Shown: positions 17,543 through 27,020, counted from the first letter of the stretch. The stretch is DNA of 64,000 bases from Yoonia sp. I 8.24 (GCF_022096995.1 NZ_JACXGQ010000004.1:1-64000); one strand, 5' to 3'. Program-made: numbers and translations. Notes: a model not told the origin generated them from the sequence alone.

Positions 17543-17597
17543 TAACGCCCTGCCCAGCGGCTAGGGTTTTCGCGAAACCAATATTCTGAGGTCCACC

Positions 17598-17714
17598 ATG
17601 ATCATCCGCGCATTTCTTGTCTTGTCCGTCATCGGCCTGTCCGCATGCGAAACTGTCAAAGGCGTCGGCCGCGATATCACAAACGCCGGTCAGGCTGTCG
17701 ATAACGCACTTTAA
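17598..17714 (+). CDS. Entericidin A/B family lipoprotein
   Basis: 38 residues, with a short basic start and hydrophobic core ending in the lipobox LSAC (lipidated Cys17). The mature part ETVKGVGRDITNAGQAVDNAL is the entericidin pattern (GxGRDIxxAGxAV). E. coli entericidins form a toxin/antidote lipoprotein pair; single copies are common in alphaproteobacteria and need not be toxic. Its stop codon overlaps a possible small gene on the opposite strand. Confidence 0.85.
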   Translation: MIIRAFLVLSVIGLSACETVKGVGRDITNAGQAVDNAL

Positions 17715-17791
17715 ACAACGCCAGACGTCAGAAACGTCGCGACGCTCAACCCACCCATCACGGCAATAAAAACATGTGGTAGATAATACAT
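17711..17791 (-). CDS. Possible 26-residue membrane peptide
   Basis: A short minus-strand frame encoding a single hydrophobic helix (YLPHVFIAVMGGLSVATFL). It fills the gap between the entericidin-like gene and the PhnA-type gene. Small one-helix proteins of this kind occur in Rhodobacterales, but length alone makes chance likely; no strong ribosome-binding site was identified. Confidence 0.3.
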   Translation of the reverse strand: MYYLPHVFIAVMGGLSVATFLTSGVV

Positions 17792-17846
17792 GGCGCAGCT
17801 CCATCGTTTGATGGGTTTGATACGTGCGGGCGTGGCGTTTCCGTCG

Positions 17847-18353
17847 CTATTTCTTTTTCACAAATTCCGTTAGGATCACAATGCGCTGGCCTTCAACGCG
17901 GCCTTCGATGTGCGCTGGATTTTCGGCAACCAATGAAATGCCGCGCACGGCTGTCCCGCGTTTGGCCGTGAACCCCGCCCCTTTGACCGGCAGGTCCTTG
18001 ATCAAAACAACCGTATCGCCCGCGTTTAGGGTCGCGCCATGGGCATCTTTATGCGCGCTTACAGCGGCGACATTATCCGCCCAAGCCCGCGTTTCATCGT
18101 CTAAATACTGCTGATCCGCCAGATCGAGCGCCCACGGCGTGCCGATCTTTTTCAACGTCCGCGCGGCAAGCACGGCAATGCAGGGGTCTTCGGACCACAT
18201 GGTGCTGGCGAGCCCCCGAAAATGCGATTCCTCGGGCGTGTCCAATAGCGCAATGCAGGTGTCACAGATATCGACAGCCGCGCCGTCAGGCCCGCCCGGA
18301 ACGGGACAGGATGTCAGCGGGGCGTCAGCGGTTTGGCATAAGGGGCAAGTCAT
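17847..18353 (-). CDS. PhnA/YjdM family zinc-ribbon protein
   Basis: 168 residues. A Zn-ribbon N-terminus (MTCPLCQ, then CDTC near 28-31) is followed by a helical linker and the PhnA C-terminal domain (GDTVVLIKDLPVKGAG, AKRGTAVRGI, NPAHIEGRVEG). Despite the old name, the family is not a phosphonoacetate hydrolase; the role of YjdM proteins is unsettled. Monocistronic or followed by the small upstream membrane gene on the same strand. Confidence 0.85.
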   Translation of the reverse strand: MTCPLCQTADAPLTSCPVPGGPDGAAVDICDTCIALLDTPEESHFRGLASTMWSEDPCIAVLAARTLKKIGTPWALDLADQQYLDDETRAWADNVAAVSAHKDAHGATLNAGDTVVLIKDLPVKGAGFTAKRGTAVRGISLVAENPAHIEGRVEGQRIVILTEFVKKK

Positions 18354-18401
18354 GCAGGTCGGTCTACGCCGATTGCGCAGCCAAGGAAAGGCGCCATCCG
18401 T

Positions 18402-18590
18402 CTACTTGATGTTTTGGGTAATCGCGCGGGCGACGAAATAGCTGACAGGCAAGCCAAGCACCGCCCCCACAGCCGCAGCAACGATAATCGGCACGGCCGT
18501 ATCATAGCCCGTGACCAGCGCCGCGATCACAAGACTACCGGCAAGACTGGTGCCGATGATGGAATAAAGCGTGGACGCGAGGCGTAGCAT
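18402..18590 (-). CDS. Small two-helix membrane protein
   Basis: 62 residues, two helices (about 8-28 and 33-55) with a short turn. Relatives in Rhodobacterales carry the misleading label 'CTP synthetase' because of proximity to pyrG elsewhere; nothing here supports that activity. Function unknown. Confidence 0.65.
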   Translation of the reverse strand: MLRLASTLYSIIGTSLAGSLVIAALVTGYDTAVPIIVAAAVGAVLGLPVSYFVARAITQNIK

Positions 18591-18664
18591 GATAATCTCC
18601 GAACGAGTTGTTTCGGGCGGAGACTAGCAGTGGTGAGACAAGGGGGCTTTGATGTGGGTCAAAT

Positions 18665-18760
18665 GCTCAATCAGGCGCGCCGCGCCCGAACCGAGGGGCA
18701 GGAAGCGAAGCGCCCGCCCCGTGGGGGCGGTTCGGGCGCTGCCAAATCGAAGATTTGGCA
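18665..18760 (+). repeat. Dispersed GC-rich structured repeat, copy A
   Basis: A roughly 95-base element starting ATCAGGCG, with GAACCGAGGGGC, GCGAAGCGCCC, GCCCCGTGGGGGCGG and CGGGCGCTGCC blocks, and ending in an 8-bp hairpin GCCAAATC-GAAG-ATTTGGC (18741-18760). The same block order occurs on the minus strand at 43888-43968 with a different terminal hairpin. Abuts the stop codon of the AbiU2-like gene and may serve as its terminator. Confidence 0.7.
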
Positions 18761-18764
18761 ATCC

Positions 18765-19496
18765 CTATGTCTCAAAAGGCTTGAACAGATCATTGGTTGA
18801 CTTATTAAAAATCCACTCTGGCCAATCGTGGTCCGTGCCCTCAAAAGGTGCCCCGCTCTTAGCCTTTTCTAAACGCTCTTTTCTATTGGCAGTATCTTTT
18901 TGGTGTCCTAAAAATAGATGCATCAGGAATTGCTTTTCATCATTGGAGCCTCCGATAGGCATCAAGGCATAGTCAACTTGCCGTGTTTTCTGATGAAACA
19001 GTCTTACAAAATCACCGATCGCGACAACTGCTTCTGTTGTTTCCTGCCGCGTTACAGGGGCTACCTTTGTGCCATGCGCATGGGGCAAATCACTATGAGC
19101 AAGGTATTTATCAGCATGCTTGTTACAACTAGACACTTTGTCGTCTATCGCATCATGGAGTTGCGTCAAATCTATATCGCAAGCCCGATCTGCAATTCGA
19201 ACTAGCTGCTCCAAACTCAAATTATTGTTTGATTTCTGTTTGGCTGGATCGGTAAGTCGCCTGATCTTTAAGATCGCGCTATCCCAGAGCGCCTTCTGGA
19301 TAATGCGCGTAGAGGAACCCGATGACGCGTTCAAGGCGTCGACACGCTCTTTATTTCCCGCGAAAAAATATAAAAACACTCGCCACTCGCGAAACAACTG
19401 GCTTGTGGCGTTTGTGATCAGATAAACGGACTTTCCCTCCTTTTCGCCATAGATCGACTGGTATTCTAATAGCGTTTCATCCGGTGCTCTCCTCAA
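18765..19496 (-). CDS. AbiU2-like HEPN protein
   Basis: About 243 residues. No ATG is available at the N-terminus; TTG at 19496 follows a GGAGG five bases ahead, so it is the best start (a TTG at 19508 is the alternative). The middle shows the AbiU2-type pattern: LFREWRVFLYFFAGN near 35, ALNASSG, ALWDSAILKIRRLTDPAKQ near 85, NNNLSLEQLV, then HADKYLAHSD near 130, which resembles the HEPN nuclease R/H-rich helix. AbiU2 came from a lactococcal phage-resistance locus; the domain also occurs in solitary genes. No partner lies adjacent. A dispersed repeat flanks its 3' end, consistent with an acquired gene. Confidence 0.55.
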   Translation of the reverse strand: MRRAPDETLLEYQSIYGEKEGKSVYLITNATSQLFREWRVFLYFFAGNKERVDALNASSGSSTRIIQKALWDSAILKIRRLTDPAKQKSNNNLSLEQLVRIADRACDIDLTQLHDAIDDKVSSCNKHADKYLAHSDLPHAHGTKVAPVTRQETTEAVVAIGDFVRLFHQKTRQVDYALMPIGGSNDEKQFLMHLFLGHQKDTANRKERLEKAKSGAPFEGTDHDWPEWIFNKSTNDLFKPFET

Positions 19497-19612
19497 ATTC
19501 GCCTCCAATAAAAACGGTAGCAGTGCGAACCCCTGCGCCCTACCTCACCCAGTGCGGCCGCAATTGGCTGCGCCAATAGCTTTCCCACACGCGCGCTTAA
19601 AATGGCCAGCTT

Positions 19613-21412
19613 CTAACTGTCCATTTTCAGTGCGCTAATGAAAGCTTCCTGCGGGATATCCACCTTACCAAACTGCCGCATCTTTTTCTTACCCGCCTTT
19701 TGCTTATCCAGCAGCTTGCGTTTGCGCGATGCGTCGCCGCCGTAGCATTTGGCGGTCACGTCTTTGCGCAGGGCCGATAGGGTTTCGCGGGCGATGACTT
19801 TGCCGCCGATGGCCGCTTGGATCGGGATTTTGAACATGTGGCGGGGGATCAGGTCTTTGAGCTTTTCAACCATCGCCCGGCCCCGCTGTTCCGCGCGGTC
19901 GCGGTGCACCATCATCGACAGCGCATCAACGGGTTCATCGTTGACCAGCACCGACATTTTCACCAGATTGTCCTGCTGGTAACCCGTCATTTGGTAATCG
20001 AACGACGCATAGCCCTTGGTCACCGATTTCAGGCGGTCGTAGAAATCAAACACGACCTCGTTCAATGGCAGATCATAGACCACCATCGCGCGGGACCCGG
20101 CATAGGTAAGGTCCAACTGCACGCCGCGGCGGTCTTGGCAAAGTTTCAGCACGTCACCCAGATAGTCGTCCGGCACAAGGATCGTCGCTTTGATCCGTGG
20201 TTCCTCAACATGGTCCACATGGGTCAGGTCGGGCATATCGGCGGGGTTGTGCAGGTCGATCATCTCGCCGTCGCGCATATAGACGTGATAGACAACCGAC
20301 GGTGCGGTTGTGATCAGCTCAATATTATATTCGCGTTCAATCCGGTCACGGATAACCTCAAGGTGCAACAGCCCCAAGAACCCACAGCGAAAGCCAAAGC
20401 CAAGTGCTGCGGATGTTTCCATCTCAAAGCTAAACGACGCATCGTTGAGCGCGAGCTTTTCGATCGCATCGCGCAGGTCTTCGAATTCGGCGCTATCCAC
20501 GGGGAACAGCCCACAGAACACAACAGGTTGCGCGGGTTTAAAGCCGGGCAACGCATCTTCGGTGCCCTTCTTTTCCGACGTGATCGTGTCACCAACACGG
20601 GTGTCGCGCACCTGTTTGATGGACGCTGTGATAAACCCAATCTCGCCGGGACCCAGATCAGCGACGTCTTGCATTTGCGGACGGAACACGCCGATCTTAT
20701 CGATCCCATGCACGGTGCCGTTGGATAGGAATTTCACCCGGTCGCCCTTTTTCATCGTGCCGTCGATGATCCGTACCAAGACGATCACGCCCAAGTAGCT
20801 GTCATACCAACTGTCGACCAGCATCGCCTTGAGCGGGGCATCACGGTCGCCTGTTGGGGCTGGCAGCTTGTGGACGATGGATTCAAGCGTCTCAACAATG
20901 CCTTCGCCGGTTTTGGCCGACACGCGGATCGCCTCTGACGCATCGATCCCGATCACATCCTCGATCTGTGCTGCAACCTGATCGCATTCTGACGCAGGCA
21001 GGTCGATCTTGTTCAGCACAGGCACGATTTCATGGTCCGCATCAATCGCGTGGTACACATTGGCCAGCGTCTGCGCTTCAACGCCTTGGGTGCTGTCCAC
21101 AACCAGCAACGACCCTTCGACCGCACGCATGGACCGCGAAACCTCATAGGCGAAATCGACGTGGCCGGGGGTGTCGATCAGGTTCAGCACATAAGATTGG
21201 CCGTTTTGCGCGGTGTAATCGATGCGCACCGTGTTGGCCTTAATGGTAATCCCGCGCTCGCGCTCAATATCCATACTGTCGAGCATCTGCGCCTTCATAT
21301 CGCGCTCAGCCACGGTATTTGTCTCTTGGATCAGACGATCCGCAAGCGTGGATTTACCGTGGTCAATATGCGCAACGATTGAGAAGTTACGGATGTGATC
21401 GAGATCAGTCAT
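19613..21412 (-). CDS. lepA: Elongation factor 4 (LepA)
   Basis: Ribosome-binding GTPase that back-translocates or remodels stalled ribosomes. 599 residues, full length. GTPase motifs: [13 protein letters not shown] (P-loop), [14 protein letters not shown]. The C-terminal LepA-specific domain with the [11 protein letters not shown] tail is intact. The start was set at [10 protein letters not shown]; the 12-codon upstream extension is unsupported. Confidence 0.97.
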   Translation of the reverse strand: MTDLDHIRNFSIVAHIDHGKSTLADRLIQETNTVAERDMKAQMLDSMDIERERGITIKANTVRIDYTAQNGQSYVLNLIDTPGHVDFAYEVSRSMRAVEGSLLVVDSTQGVEAQTLANVYHAIDADHEIVPVLNKIDLPASECDQVAAQIEDVIGIDASEAIRVSAKTGEGIVETLESIVHKLPAPTGDRDAPLKAMLVDSWYDSYLGVIVLVRIIDGTMKKGDRVKFLSNGTVHGIDKIGVFRPQMQDVADLGPGEIGFITASIKQVRDTRVGDTITSEKKGTEDALPGFKPAQPVVFCGLFPVDSAEFEDLRDAIEKLALNDASFSFEMETSAALGFGFRCGFLGLLHLEVIRDRIEREYNIELITTAPSVVYHVYMRDGEMIDLHNPADMPDLTHVDHVEEPRIKATILVPDDYLGDVLKLCQDRRGVQLDLTYAGSRAMVVYDLPLNEVVFDFYDRLKSVTKGYASFDYQMTGYQQDNLVKMSVLVNDEPVDALSMMVHRDRAEQRGRAMVEKLKDLIPRHMFKIPIQAAIGGKVIARETLSALRKDVTAKCYGGDASRKRKLLDKQKAGKKKMRQFGKVDIPQEAFISALKMDS

Positions 21413-21534
21413 GAAGGGAAAGCCCTGTGCAAAGTTTGAACCTGTCAATGGCCAAAGAACACGGGTTTTGCAAGGGGATTGCGCCGATCATTCGTTCAAC
21501 GCGGGCCCCGCGAAAGCGCAATCATGACTTCTCC

Positions 21535-23112
21535 CTACCGATTTGCGATCCCTAGATGAAGTTCATCAAAAGCTGGACGTACAGGCTCATACAAAAGATC
21601 TTCAATCGGTGCATTGCGCTCGGCCTCGCACATCCCTTCGGCAACAATGTAGTCCATGGCCACCCGGTAAGACGGGTAAACTTCCTCGAATGAGCTGCAC
21701 GGGTGGTGCGGGTCCGGATTGGTTTCGCACTTTTCTACAAACAGCCGGTCCACCCGCGCGAGCGGACACAGCACATCGTGCTCAATCTGTGTGTTAGTTA
21801 GTTCCGTAGGCTGACCACTTTCAATGAGCATTTGATGCACCGCAAACAAATCAGATTTTACGGCCAATAGACCTGTTGTGTATTCTTGCGCATAATTTCC
21901 GTAGTGCATCGCATTGATATAATATGGATCTGCAAGCAACATGTCGGCAGATGAGCGCGCTGAACCCCTTTTCGCCAAACCTACGTCAGCCCAAGCGCCT
22001 GCGTCAAAGATCGCGCTTGCCGCAAGACGTTGCTCCAATAGATCACGTTGTGCCCGCTTTGCGGCATCAAAGTGACGGCCCAGAGCGATCGGCAAATTGT
22101 ACCTTCCCAACAAAACATCGATGTAATCTTTACTATAGGGGTCGTGAATAATTCCAGCCTCGGCCTCGGCCTGCCAACGCGCATCCATGGCACGCAGTTG
22201 GGCCTCAGCCTCATCGGTAATGCGCAGTTGCCATGCCAGGTTTGTCGCATTGAAACGATCGTTCAGACCGACATCTGCAAGATATGAGAGGATCAAGGCA
22301 TCGTCCTCTGGATTTCCACGGTCTCTTGCCTGCCGTAGCCTTGCCAAAAGCACGTTGGGATGGGTCAACGTCCCGAGCCGCCGATTTGCAAACGCTTGCG
22401 CAGCCTCCCCTGAAGATGTCGTATGAATCAAATCAACGATGCAAACATCGACAGTATACCCATCTTCGACATCCGGAATCTGGTCAGCATAATGTTCACA
22501 CAGCCCCTGCACGCCGCGGTGTCCAACCCCACCCCACTGTGGCAAAGTGAGCAATGATGCCCGCCAAAGCGAGCCGCGGTTCGGTGTGATTGCCATTACG
22601 TCCGCGACGATAATTTCGAACGCGTCCCAATCTAGTCGCTTTGTTGTTAACTGGTGCAGAATGACAGCGTCAGAAGCCGGCACATAGTCAGGCACGCGCG
22701 CGTATGCCTCTAAGGCAATGGTCATACCTTGGTTCTGGAGATCTCGAAAAGCTTGCATTGCTTCAGGGGGCGTTCGCCCAGCGTAGCTTTCACCACGCAG
22801 CCGCCATGCCGTCGCTCGCATTTGAAAAGCGTACGCTGTCTGGGCATAGGGTGAATCCGGATATTCTGCCATCCAAGCGTCGACAAAATCGATCACGTCA
22901 GGATGCGAAGCGATCAGTATCGTCACAAGCTCTCGCAAGTCATTGTAGCTGATAGTCCCCTCCAAGCTTTCGGCATGCGCCTGTGCGAACGCGGCTTCGG
23001 CGCCATCGATATCGCCAGCATACGCCATTTCACGTAGGGCTTCTGGTGTGACAGCCGCCCAAGCGGACAAGGGTTGGAATAAAAACAAACCCAATACGAA
23101 AAATAGACGCAT
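21535..23112 (-). CDS. Exported DUF4034-like protein
   Basis: 525 residues with a signal peptide (cleavage after AWA near residue 19). The rest is helical and repeat-like: EALREMAYAGDIDGAEAAF at the start, MRATAWRLRGESYAGRTPPEAMQ near 100, a Pro/Trp-rich LTLPQWGGVGHRG near 190, and NLAWQLRITDEAEAQL further on. This resembles DUF4034 proteins, TPR-like periplasmic proteins of unknown role. Several paired cysteines in the C-terminal third may form disulfides. Monocistronic. The family match is by recall of the RATAWRxRGxxYA stretch. Confidence 0.65.
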   Translation of the reverse strand: MRLFFVLGLFLFQPLSAWAAVTPEALREMAYAGDIDGAEAAFAQAHAESLEGTISYNDLRELVTILIASHPDVIDFVDAWMAEYPDSPYAQTAYAFQMRATAWRLRGESYAGRTPPEAMQAFRDLQNQGMTIALEAYARVPDYVPASDAVILHQLTTKRLDWDAFEIIVADVMAITPNRGSLWRASLLTLPQWGGVGHRGVQGLCEHYADQIPDVEDGYTVDVCIVDLIHTTSSGEAAQAFANRRLGTLTHPNVLLARLRQARDRGNPEDDALILSYLADVGLNDRFNATNLAWQLRITDEAEAQLRAMDARWQAEAEAGIIHDPYSKDYIDVLLGRYNLPIALGRHFDAAKRAQRDLLEQRLAASAIFDAGAWADVGLAKRGSARSSADMLLADPYYINAMHYGNYAQEYTTGLLAVKSDLFAVHQMLIESGQPTELTNTQIEHDVLCPLARVDRLFVEKCETNPDPHHPCSSFEEVYPSYRVAMDYIVAEGMCEAERNAPIEDLLYEPVRPAFDELHLGIANR

Positions 23113-23319
23113 CCTAGAATCCTATGCAATTTAGGAAAATTGAACACGGACGCTCAACCCAAGCAAGATTAAATATCCACAAAAACGCCAAAAAAGAGCC
23201 ACACCGAGAGCGGAGCGAGAAATTTCCCCAATTGCATCGCGCCGCATCCCCCGCCATAATCCGCCCGAGGGCATCATCAGTCGGACCGTCTGCGCAGACA
23301 GCGGCCAGAGAGAGGCAAT

Positions 23320-23655
23320 ATGCGGTATATTCTAGTCATCGGTGCGTTGGTCGGCATGACGGCATGTGGCGGCGGCGGGCGCAGCTCCGGCGTGCCAAGT
23401 GCCACGGGCGAGATTTCACATGCTTGCCAATCGGCGGGACGTTCGGCGGCTTCCCCGGAACTCTGCGGCTGTGTGCAAAGTGTGGCCAACCAAACCCTGA
23501 ATGGGCGCGATCAGTCGCGTGCTGCGGAATTCTTTAGCGATCCGCAATTAGCCCAAGACACTCGGCAATCCGACAATCCGAATTCCGAGGCATTTTGGCT
23601 CCGCTACAAAAGCTTCACAGAACTGGCGAGCCAGATTTGTGTGCCCGTTGCATAA
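23320..23655 (+). CDS. Small lipoprotein, conserved in Rhodobacterales
   Basis: 111 residues. Lipobox MTAC puts the lipidated cysteine at residue 16, followed by a Gly/Ser linker. The mature domain has SHACQSAGRSAASPELCGCVQSVAN (three Cys) and QLAQDTRQSDNPNSEAFW, a pattern seen in Rhodobacterales proteins sometimes mislabelled 'arginine transporter'. Probably a periplasmic lipoprotein with disulfides; function unknown. Its 3' end overlaps the convergent phosphatase gene by 41 bases. Confidence 0.8.
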   Translation: MRYILVIGALVGMTACGGGGRSSGVPSATGEISHACQSAGRSAASPELCGCVQSVANQTLNGRDQSRAAEFFSDPQLAQDTRQSDNPNSEAFWLRYKSFTELASQICVPVA

Positions 23656-24046
23656 GGCGCGCCGCGTTTTCGATAATGTCTAGACACCCATCAAAATCGC
23701 CAGAGTAATAGGGATCGGGCACGTCGATCTCTGCCATCAGCCGTACGGGTGTCACATTCCCTGCCGGGCGTTGCCGTTCGATATCGGCCAGATTTTGCGC
23801 GTCCATTGCAATGATCAGATCAAAATCGTCAAAGTCCGAGACGGTGAACTGACGCGCGCGCAAACCGCTCAGGTCATAGCCACGCGCACCTGCCACCGCC
23901 TGCATAGGCGCATAGGGTGGTTCACCAACATGCCACCCCCCGGTGCCCGCGCTATCAAGGCTCAGATCCGGGATCATTGCGCGCAACACGGCTTCAGCCG
24001 TCGGAGAGCGGCAAATATTGCCCAAACACACACAAAGCACACGCAT
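23615..24046 (-). CDS. Low-molecular-weight protein-tyrosine phosphatase
   Basis: 143 residues. Catalytic loop CLGNICRS with Cys7 and Arg13; general acid in the DVPDPYYSGD stretch near 108-117. All catalytic elements are intact. The long upstream open frame is a shadow of the protease gene. Its ATG overlaps the protease stop codon (TGATG), so the two are translationally coupled. Substrates of family members range from tyrosine kinases to phosphoarginine. Confidence 0.93.
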   Translation of the reverse strand: MRVLCVCLGNICRSPTAEAVLRAMIPDLSLDSAGTGGWHVGEPPYAPMQAVAGARGYDLSGLRARQFTVSDFDDFDLIIAMDAQNLADIERQRPAGNVTPVRLMAEIDVPDPYYSGDFDGCLDIIENAARLMQRAHKSGSPVL

Positions 24047-24726
24047 CACGACAGGTGCCCTTTGGCCATCCGGTAATGCCCGATGATCGAGGGCATGAAA
24101 AACAGCAACCAACCGAACATCGCATAGGCAATAATCATCGTGGGTATCCATGCGACGGCCACCACAAGGCCAATCCCACCTGTTGCACGATGCGCTGTAA
24201 CCGGCCGCAAAAACCGCAACAAAAAGAGATGCAGTAACTTGCCCCCGTCCAATGGCTGCACAGGCATCATATTGAAAATGAACAAGACGAGGTTCAAAAA
24301 CGCGAATTGCATCAGATAACCCGCGATGATCATCATCGCTTGCGATGGGTAGGTATCGCCGGACCAAATCATTTTTGCCCCCAGCGAACACAGCGCCCAA
24401 AGCGCAAGGTTCACCAGCGGCCCCATCGCAACGATCAATTCACTTTGATACCGTGTCGGGGATCGCGCGGGTTCGCAAAACCCACCGCCACCATTAATCA
24501 TCACACGGCGCACGGGCACGCCCTGCACGATACAACCGACCGCATGCCCAAATTCGTGCAAAAAGATTGCTGTGACCAGCATGGCAGCGAAAATCAGGCT
24601 GCGGACAATATCACCGCCAGAAAACACGACAAGAAACAGCAACAACACCCCTAGCGATTGCCCGACTTCAACCCTCACCCCAAACGGGCCTCTGAATTCA
24701 AATATCACTGTGTCATTGGCAAACAT
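24046..24726 (-). CDS. Site-2-protease family membrane metalloprotease
   Basis: 226 residues and about six helices. Zinc motif HEFGH near 53-57, and the third ligand in NMMPVQPLDGGK near 153-164 (family NxxPxxPLDGG). This is the short M50 form without PDZ or CBS domains. It probably cleaves a membrane-bound substrate; no anti-sigma gene lies adjacent. Translationally coupled to the downstream phosphatase. Confidence 0.88.
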   Translation of the reverse strand: MFANDTVIFEFRGPFGVRVEVGQSLGVLLLFLVVFSGGDIVRSLIFAAMLVTAIFLHEFGHAVGCIVQGVPVRRVMINGGGGFCEPARSPTRYQSELIVAMGPLVNLALWALCSLGAKMIWSGDTYPSQAMMIIAGYLMQFAFLNLVLFIFNMMPVQPLDGGKLLHLFLLRFLRPVTAHRATGGIGLVVAVAWIPTMIIAYAMFGWLLFFMPSIIGHYRMAKGHLS

Positions 24727-24874
24727 ATCAATCCGGCCTCGGCATTTGTTTCATAAGCTTCAACACAAAACACCCGGGCACCGCAACATCAATTGATCGC
24801 GGCCAAGCGGCGCACTGGCGAATAAGTTTGCCTTGCACACTGGACAGCCCCCTGCGGCCCGATATGAATAGGCC

Positions 24875-25873
24875 ATGAGCAAAGAAATCGATATCTCCGC
24901 CCTTGCACAGGGCGTGCGCGCTGGGCAGCGCCGCGCCCTCGCCCGCGCGATCACATTGGTTGAAAGCGGGCGCAGCGACCACCGCGCCCAAGCGCTTGAT
25001 CTGTTGTCACAGATTGGCACTGACCGACAGGCCCTGCGGATCGGCCTGTCTGGCACACCGGGCGTCGGGAAATCGACTTTTATCGAAAGTTTTGGCTTGA
25101 TGCTCACAGGTCAAGGTCTGCGTGTCGCGGTCTTGGCGGTTGATCCGTCGTCTGCGCGATCAGGCGGATCGATCTTAGGCGACAAGACCCGGATGGATTT
25201 TCTGGCACGCGATCCCAATGCGTTTATCCGCCCCTCCCCCAGCCAGACCCAATTGGGCGGCGTCGCCCGCCGCACCCGAGAGGCTGTCGCCCTGTGTGAA
25301 GCCGCCGGATATGATATCGTGCTGATTGAAACCGTGGGCGTTGGGCAATCTGAAACCGTCGTTGCACAGATGTCCGACCTGTTCTTGCTGCTTCTCGCAC
25401 CTGCGGGAGGGGATGAGCTGCAAGGGGTCAAACGCGGTATCATGGAAATGGCTGACGTGATTTTAGTGAACAAGGCAGACGGGGACCTAAAGCCACAAGC
25501 CACCCGCACCTGTGCCGATTACGCGGGCGCATTACGGCTGCTGCGCAAACGCCCGCAAGACCCCGACGGGTTTCCCAAAGCACTGACCGTCTCGGCGTTA
25601 GAAACCATCGGGCTAGAGACCGCATGGCAAGAGATGCAAACCCTTGTGGATTGGCGGCGCGACAACGGCATTTGGGATCAAACGCGCCAAGACCAAGCCA
25701 TCTACTGGTTCAAAGAGGACGTTCAGCAAGGGTTGCTTCAACTTTTGATCGACGATCCCGCGACCAAAGCCCAAATGCAACGCGCCCAAAACGATGTACA
25801 GGCGGGTAAAGCCACCCCAACTGTCGCGGCAGAGGCGGTTCTTGCAAGCGTCCGCGCAGCGCGTTTGCCGTAA
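24875..25873 (+). CDS. meaB: Methylmalonyl-CoA mutase chaperone GTPase MeaB
   Basis: G3E-type GTPase that protects and reloads methylmalonyl-CoA mutase with its B12 cofactor. 332 residues, normal. P-loop GTPGVGKST (60-68), the VDPSSARSGGSILGDKTRM stretch, IETVGVGQSE, and NKAD for guanine recognition are all present. The mutase is not in this window; the epimerase (mce) is about 23 kb away. The next gene starts one base after the stop, so co-translation is likely. Confidence 0.95.
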   Translation: MSKEIDISALAQGVRAGQRRALARAITLVESGRSDHRAQALDLLSQIGTDRQALRIGLSGTPGVGKSTFIESFGLMLTGQGLRVAVLAVDPSSARSGGSILGDKTRMDFLARDPNAFIRPSPSQTQLGGVARRTREAVALCEAAGYDIVLIETVGVGQSETVVAQMSDLFLLLLAPAGGDELQGVKRGIMEMADVILVNKADGDLKPQATRTCADYAGALRLLRKRPQDPDGFPKALTVSALETIGLETAWQEMQTLVDWRRDNGIWDQTRQDQAIYWFKEDVQQGLLQLLIDDPATKAQMQRAQNDVQAGKATPTVAAEAVLASVRAARLP

Positions 25874-25874
25874 T

Positions 25875-26516
25875 ATGGACAGCGTTATTGATGCTCCTAT
25901 CTGGCTGCGCGGTGCCCTGAGCCCAGAGGCCCTGCACGGGCTCGATCCGTTTTTCGACGGTGCCCATCGGCCCGGAAACCGGCTTCCATTGGACGAACGC
26001 CTCGTTGCAGCCCTTGCCCCCGTCGACGATCAAATCCAACAGGTCGCTGCGAAGATGCGCCCTGTGCGTGCGCTTGCATTTAATAAAACCGCGCAGGCAA
26101 ACTGGGCTTTGCCTTGGCACCAAGACCGGGTGATCGCCACACAAGACAGGCACGATGTGCCCGGGTTTCAAAATTGGTCGCAAAAACACGGTGCTTGGCA
26201 CTGCGAACCACCGCTTAAGCTATTAACGGATATGCTTTTTGTGCGGGTGCATATGGACGACACGGATGCAGGTGGCGGGGCGATGGAAATCGCGAACGGC
26301 AGCCACCAGGCCGGTATTGTGAAATCAGATATGGCAGCACAGGTCGCCACAGGCTATCCGACGCAGATATGCAGCGCATCACGCGGAGATATTTTGATTC
26401 TTCCGATGTTGACGCTGCACCGGTCGCTTGCAGCCCCAAATCCCACGGTTAGGCGGGTATTTCGGCTCGACTATGCTGCAACCGCGCTGCCTGCGCCGCT
26501 AGGTTGGGCAAATTGA
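25875..26516 (+). CDS. Phytanoyl-CoA dioxygenase-like protein
   Basis: 213 residues, start just after the meaB stop. Metal ligands: His82 and Asp84 in LPWHQDRV and distal His182 in [11 protein letters not shown], with a 2-oxoglutarate Arg probably in [10 protein letters not shown]. The middle has [19 protein letters not shown], the usual GALxxxPGSH-type turn. A complete facial triad suggests an active hydroxylase of a small molecule. The link to MeaB is positional only. Confidence 0.83.
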   Translation: MDSVIDAPIWLRGALSPEALHGLDPFFDGAHRPGNRLPLDERLVAALAPVDDQIQQVAAKMRPVRALAFNKTAQANWALPWHQDRVIATQDRHDVPGFQNWSQKHGAWHCEPPLKLLTDMLFVRVHMDDTDAGGGAMEIANGSHQAGIVKSDMAAQVATGYPTQICSASRGDILILPMLTLHRSLAAPNPTVRRVFRLDYAATALPAPLGWAN

Positions 26517-26539
26517 TCGCCCATCAGAGGCAAACCGGG

Positions 26540-26568
26540 TTGACGGGCCAAAGGAATCCGCCTATTTC
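26540..26568 (+). promoter_or_regulatory. Candidate sigma-70-type promoter of rpmB
   Basis: TTGACG (26540-26545) and TATTTC (26563-26568) are 17 bases apart, upstream of rpmB. Transcription would begin near 26575, leaving a leader of about 95 bases that contains a GGACCC/GGGTC-type inverted repeat. Confidence 0.5.
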
Positions 26569-26670
26569 GCGCTGATCTTATTCACGACCCTGCCTTGGTG
26601 GGGCCATCACCCTCTGACAGGACGCCGGACCCATGGGTCTCGGGCCGTCCACAAGACAAGGAACACGCCC

Positions 26671-26955
26671 ATGTCGCGCCGTTGCGAATTGACCGGAAAA
26701 GGCCCGATGTCGGGCAACAACGTAAGCCACGCCAAAAACCGTACACGCCGTCGGTTTTTGCCAAACCTGCAAGACGTTACCCTGCAGTCTGACGTGCTTG
26801 GCCGTTCGTTCAAATTCAAAATCTCTAACGCTGCTTTGCGCACCGTAGATCACCGTGGTGGTCTGGACGCATTCATGGCGAAAGCCAAAGACGTTGAACT
26901 GTCAGCCGAAGCGCTGAAAGTGAAAAAAGAGATCAGCAAAGCAACTGCTGCTTAA
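26671..26955 (+). CDS. rpmB: 50S ribosomal protein L28
   Basis: 94 residues, the long alphaproteobacterial form. Signature [22 protein letters not shown] at the start (Cys5), NLQDVTL, and an extended basic/helical C-terminus. Preceded by an AAGGAA ribosome-binding site and followed by a strong terminator. Confidence 0.97.
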   Translation: MSRRCELTGKGPMSGNNVSHAKNRTRRRFLPNLQDVTLQSDVLGRSFKFKISNAALRTVDHRGGLDAFMAKAKDVELSAEALKVKKEISKATAA

Positions 26956-26976
26956 GCCAGTGCTTTGAGATTGTTG

Positions 26977-27009
26977 AAAACCCGGTTGCCGCAAGGTGGC
27001 CGGGTTTTT
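26977..27009 (+). terminator. Rho-independent terminator of rpmB
   Basis: AAAACCCGG pairs with CCGGGTTTT around a loop of about 14 bases; the second arm runs into TTTTTC. Lies 22 bases after the rpmB stop. Confidence 0.9.
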
Positions 27010-27020
27010 CTTTGGCCAAA

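Noticed and set aside
23615-24400. A 261-codon reading of the phosphatase frame
   Set aside because: The first 118 codons are out of frame with the site-2 protease gene and carry no family match; the phosphatase begins at 24046.
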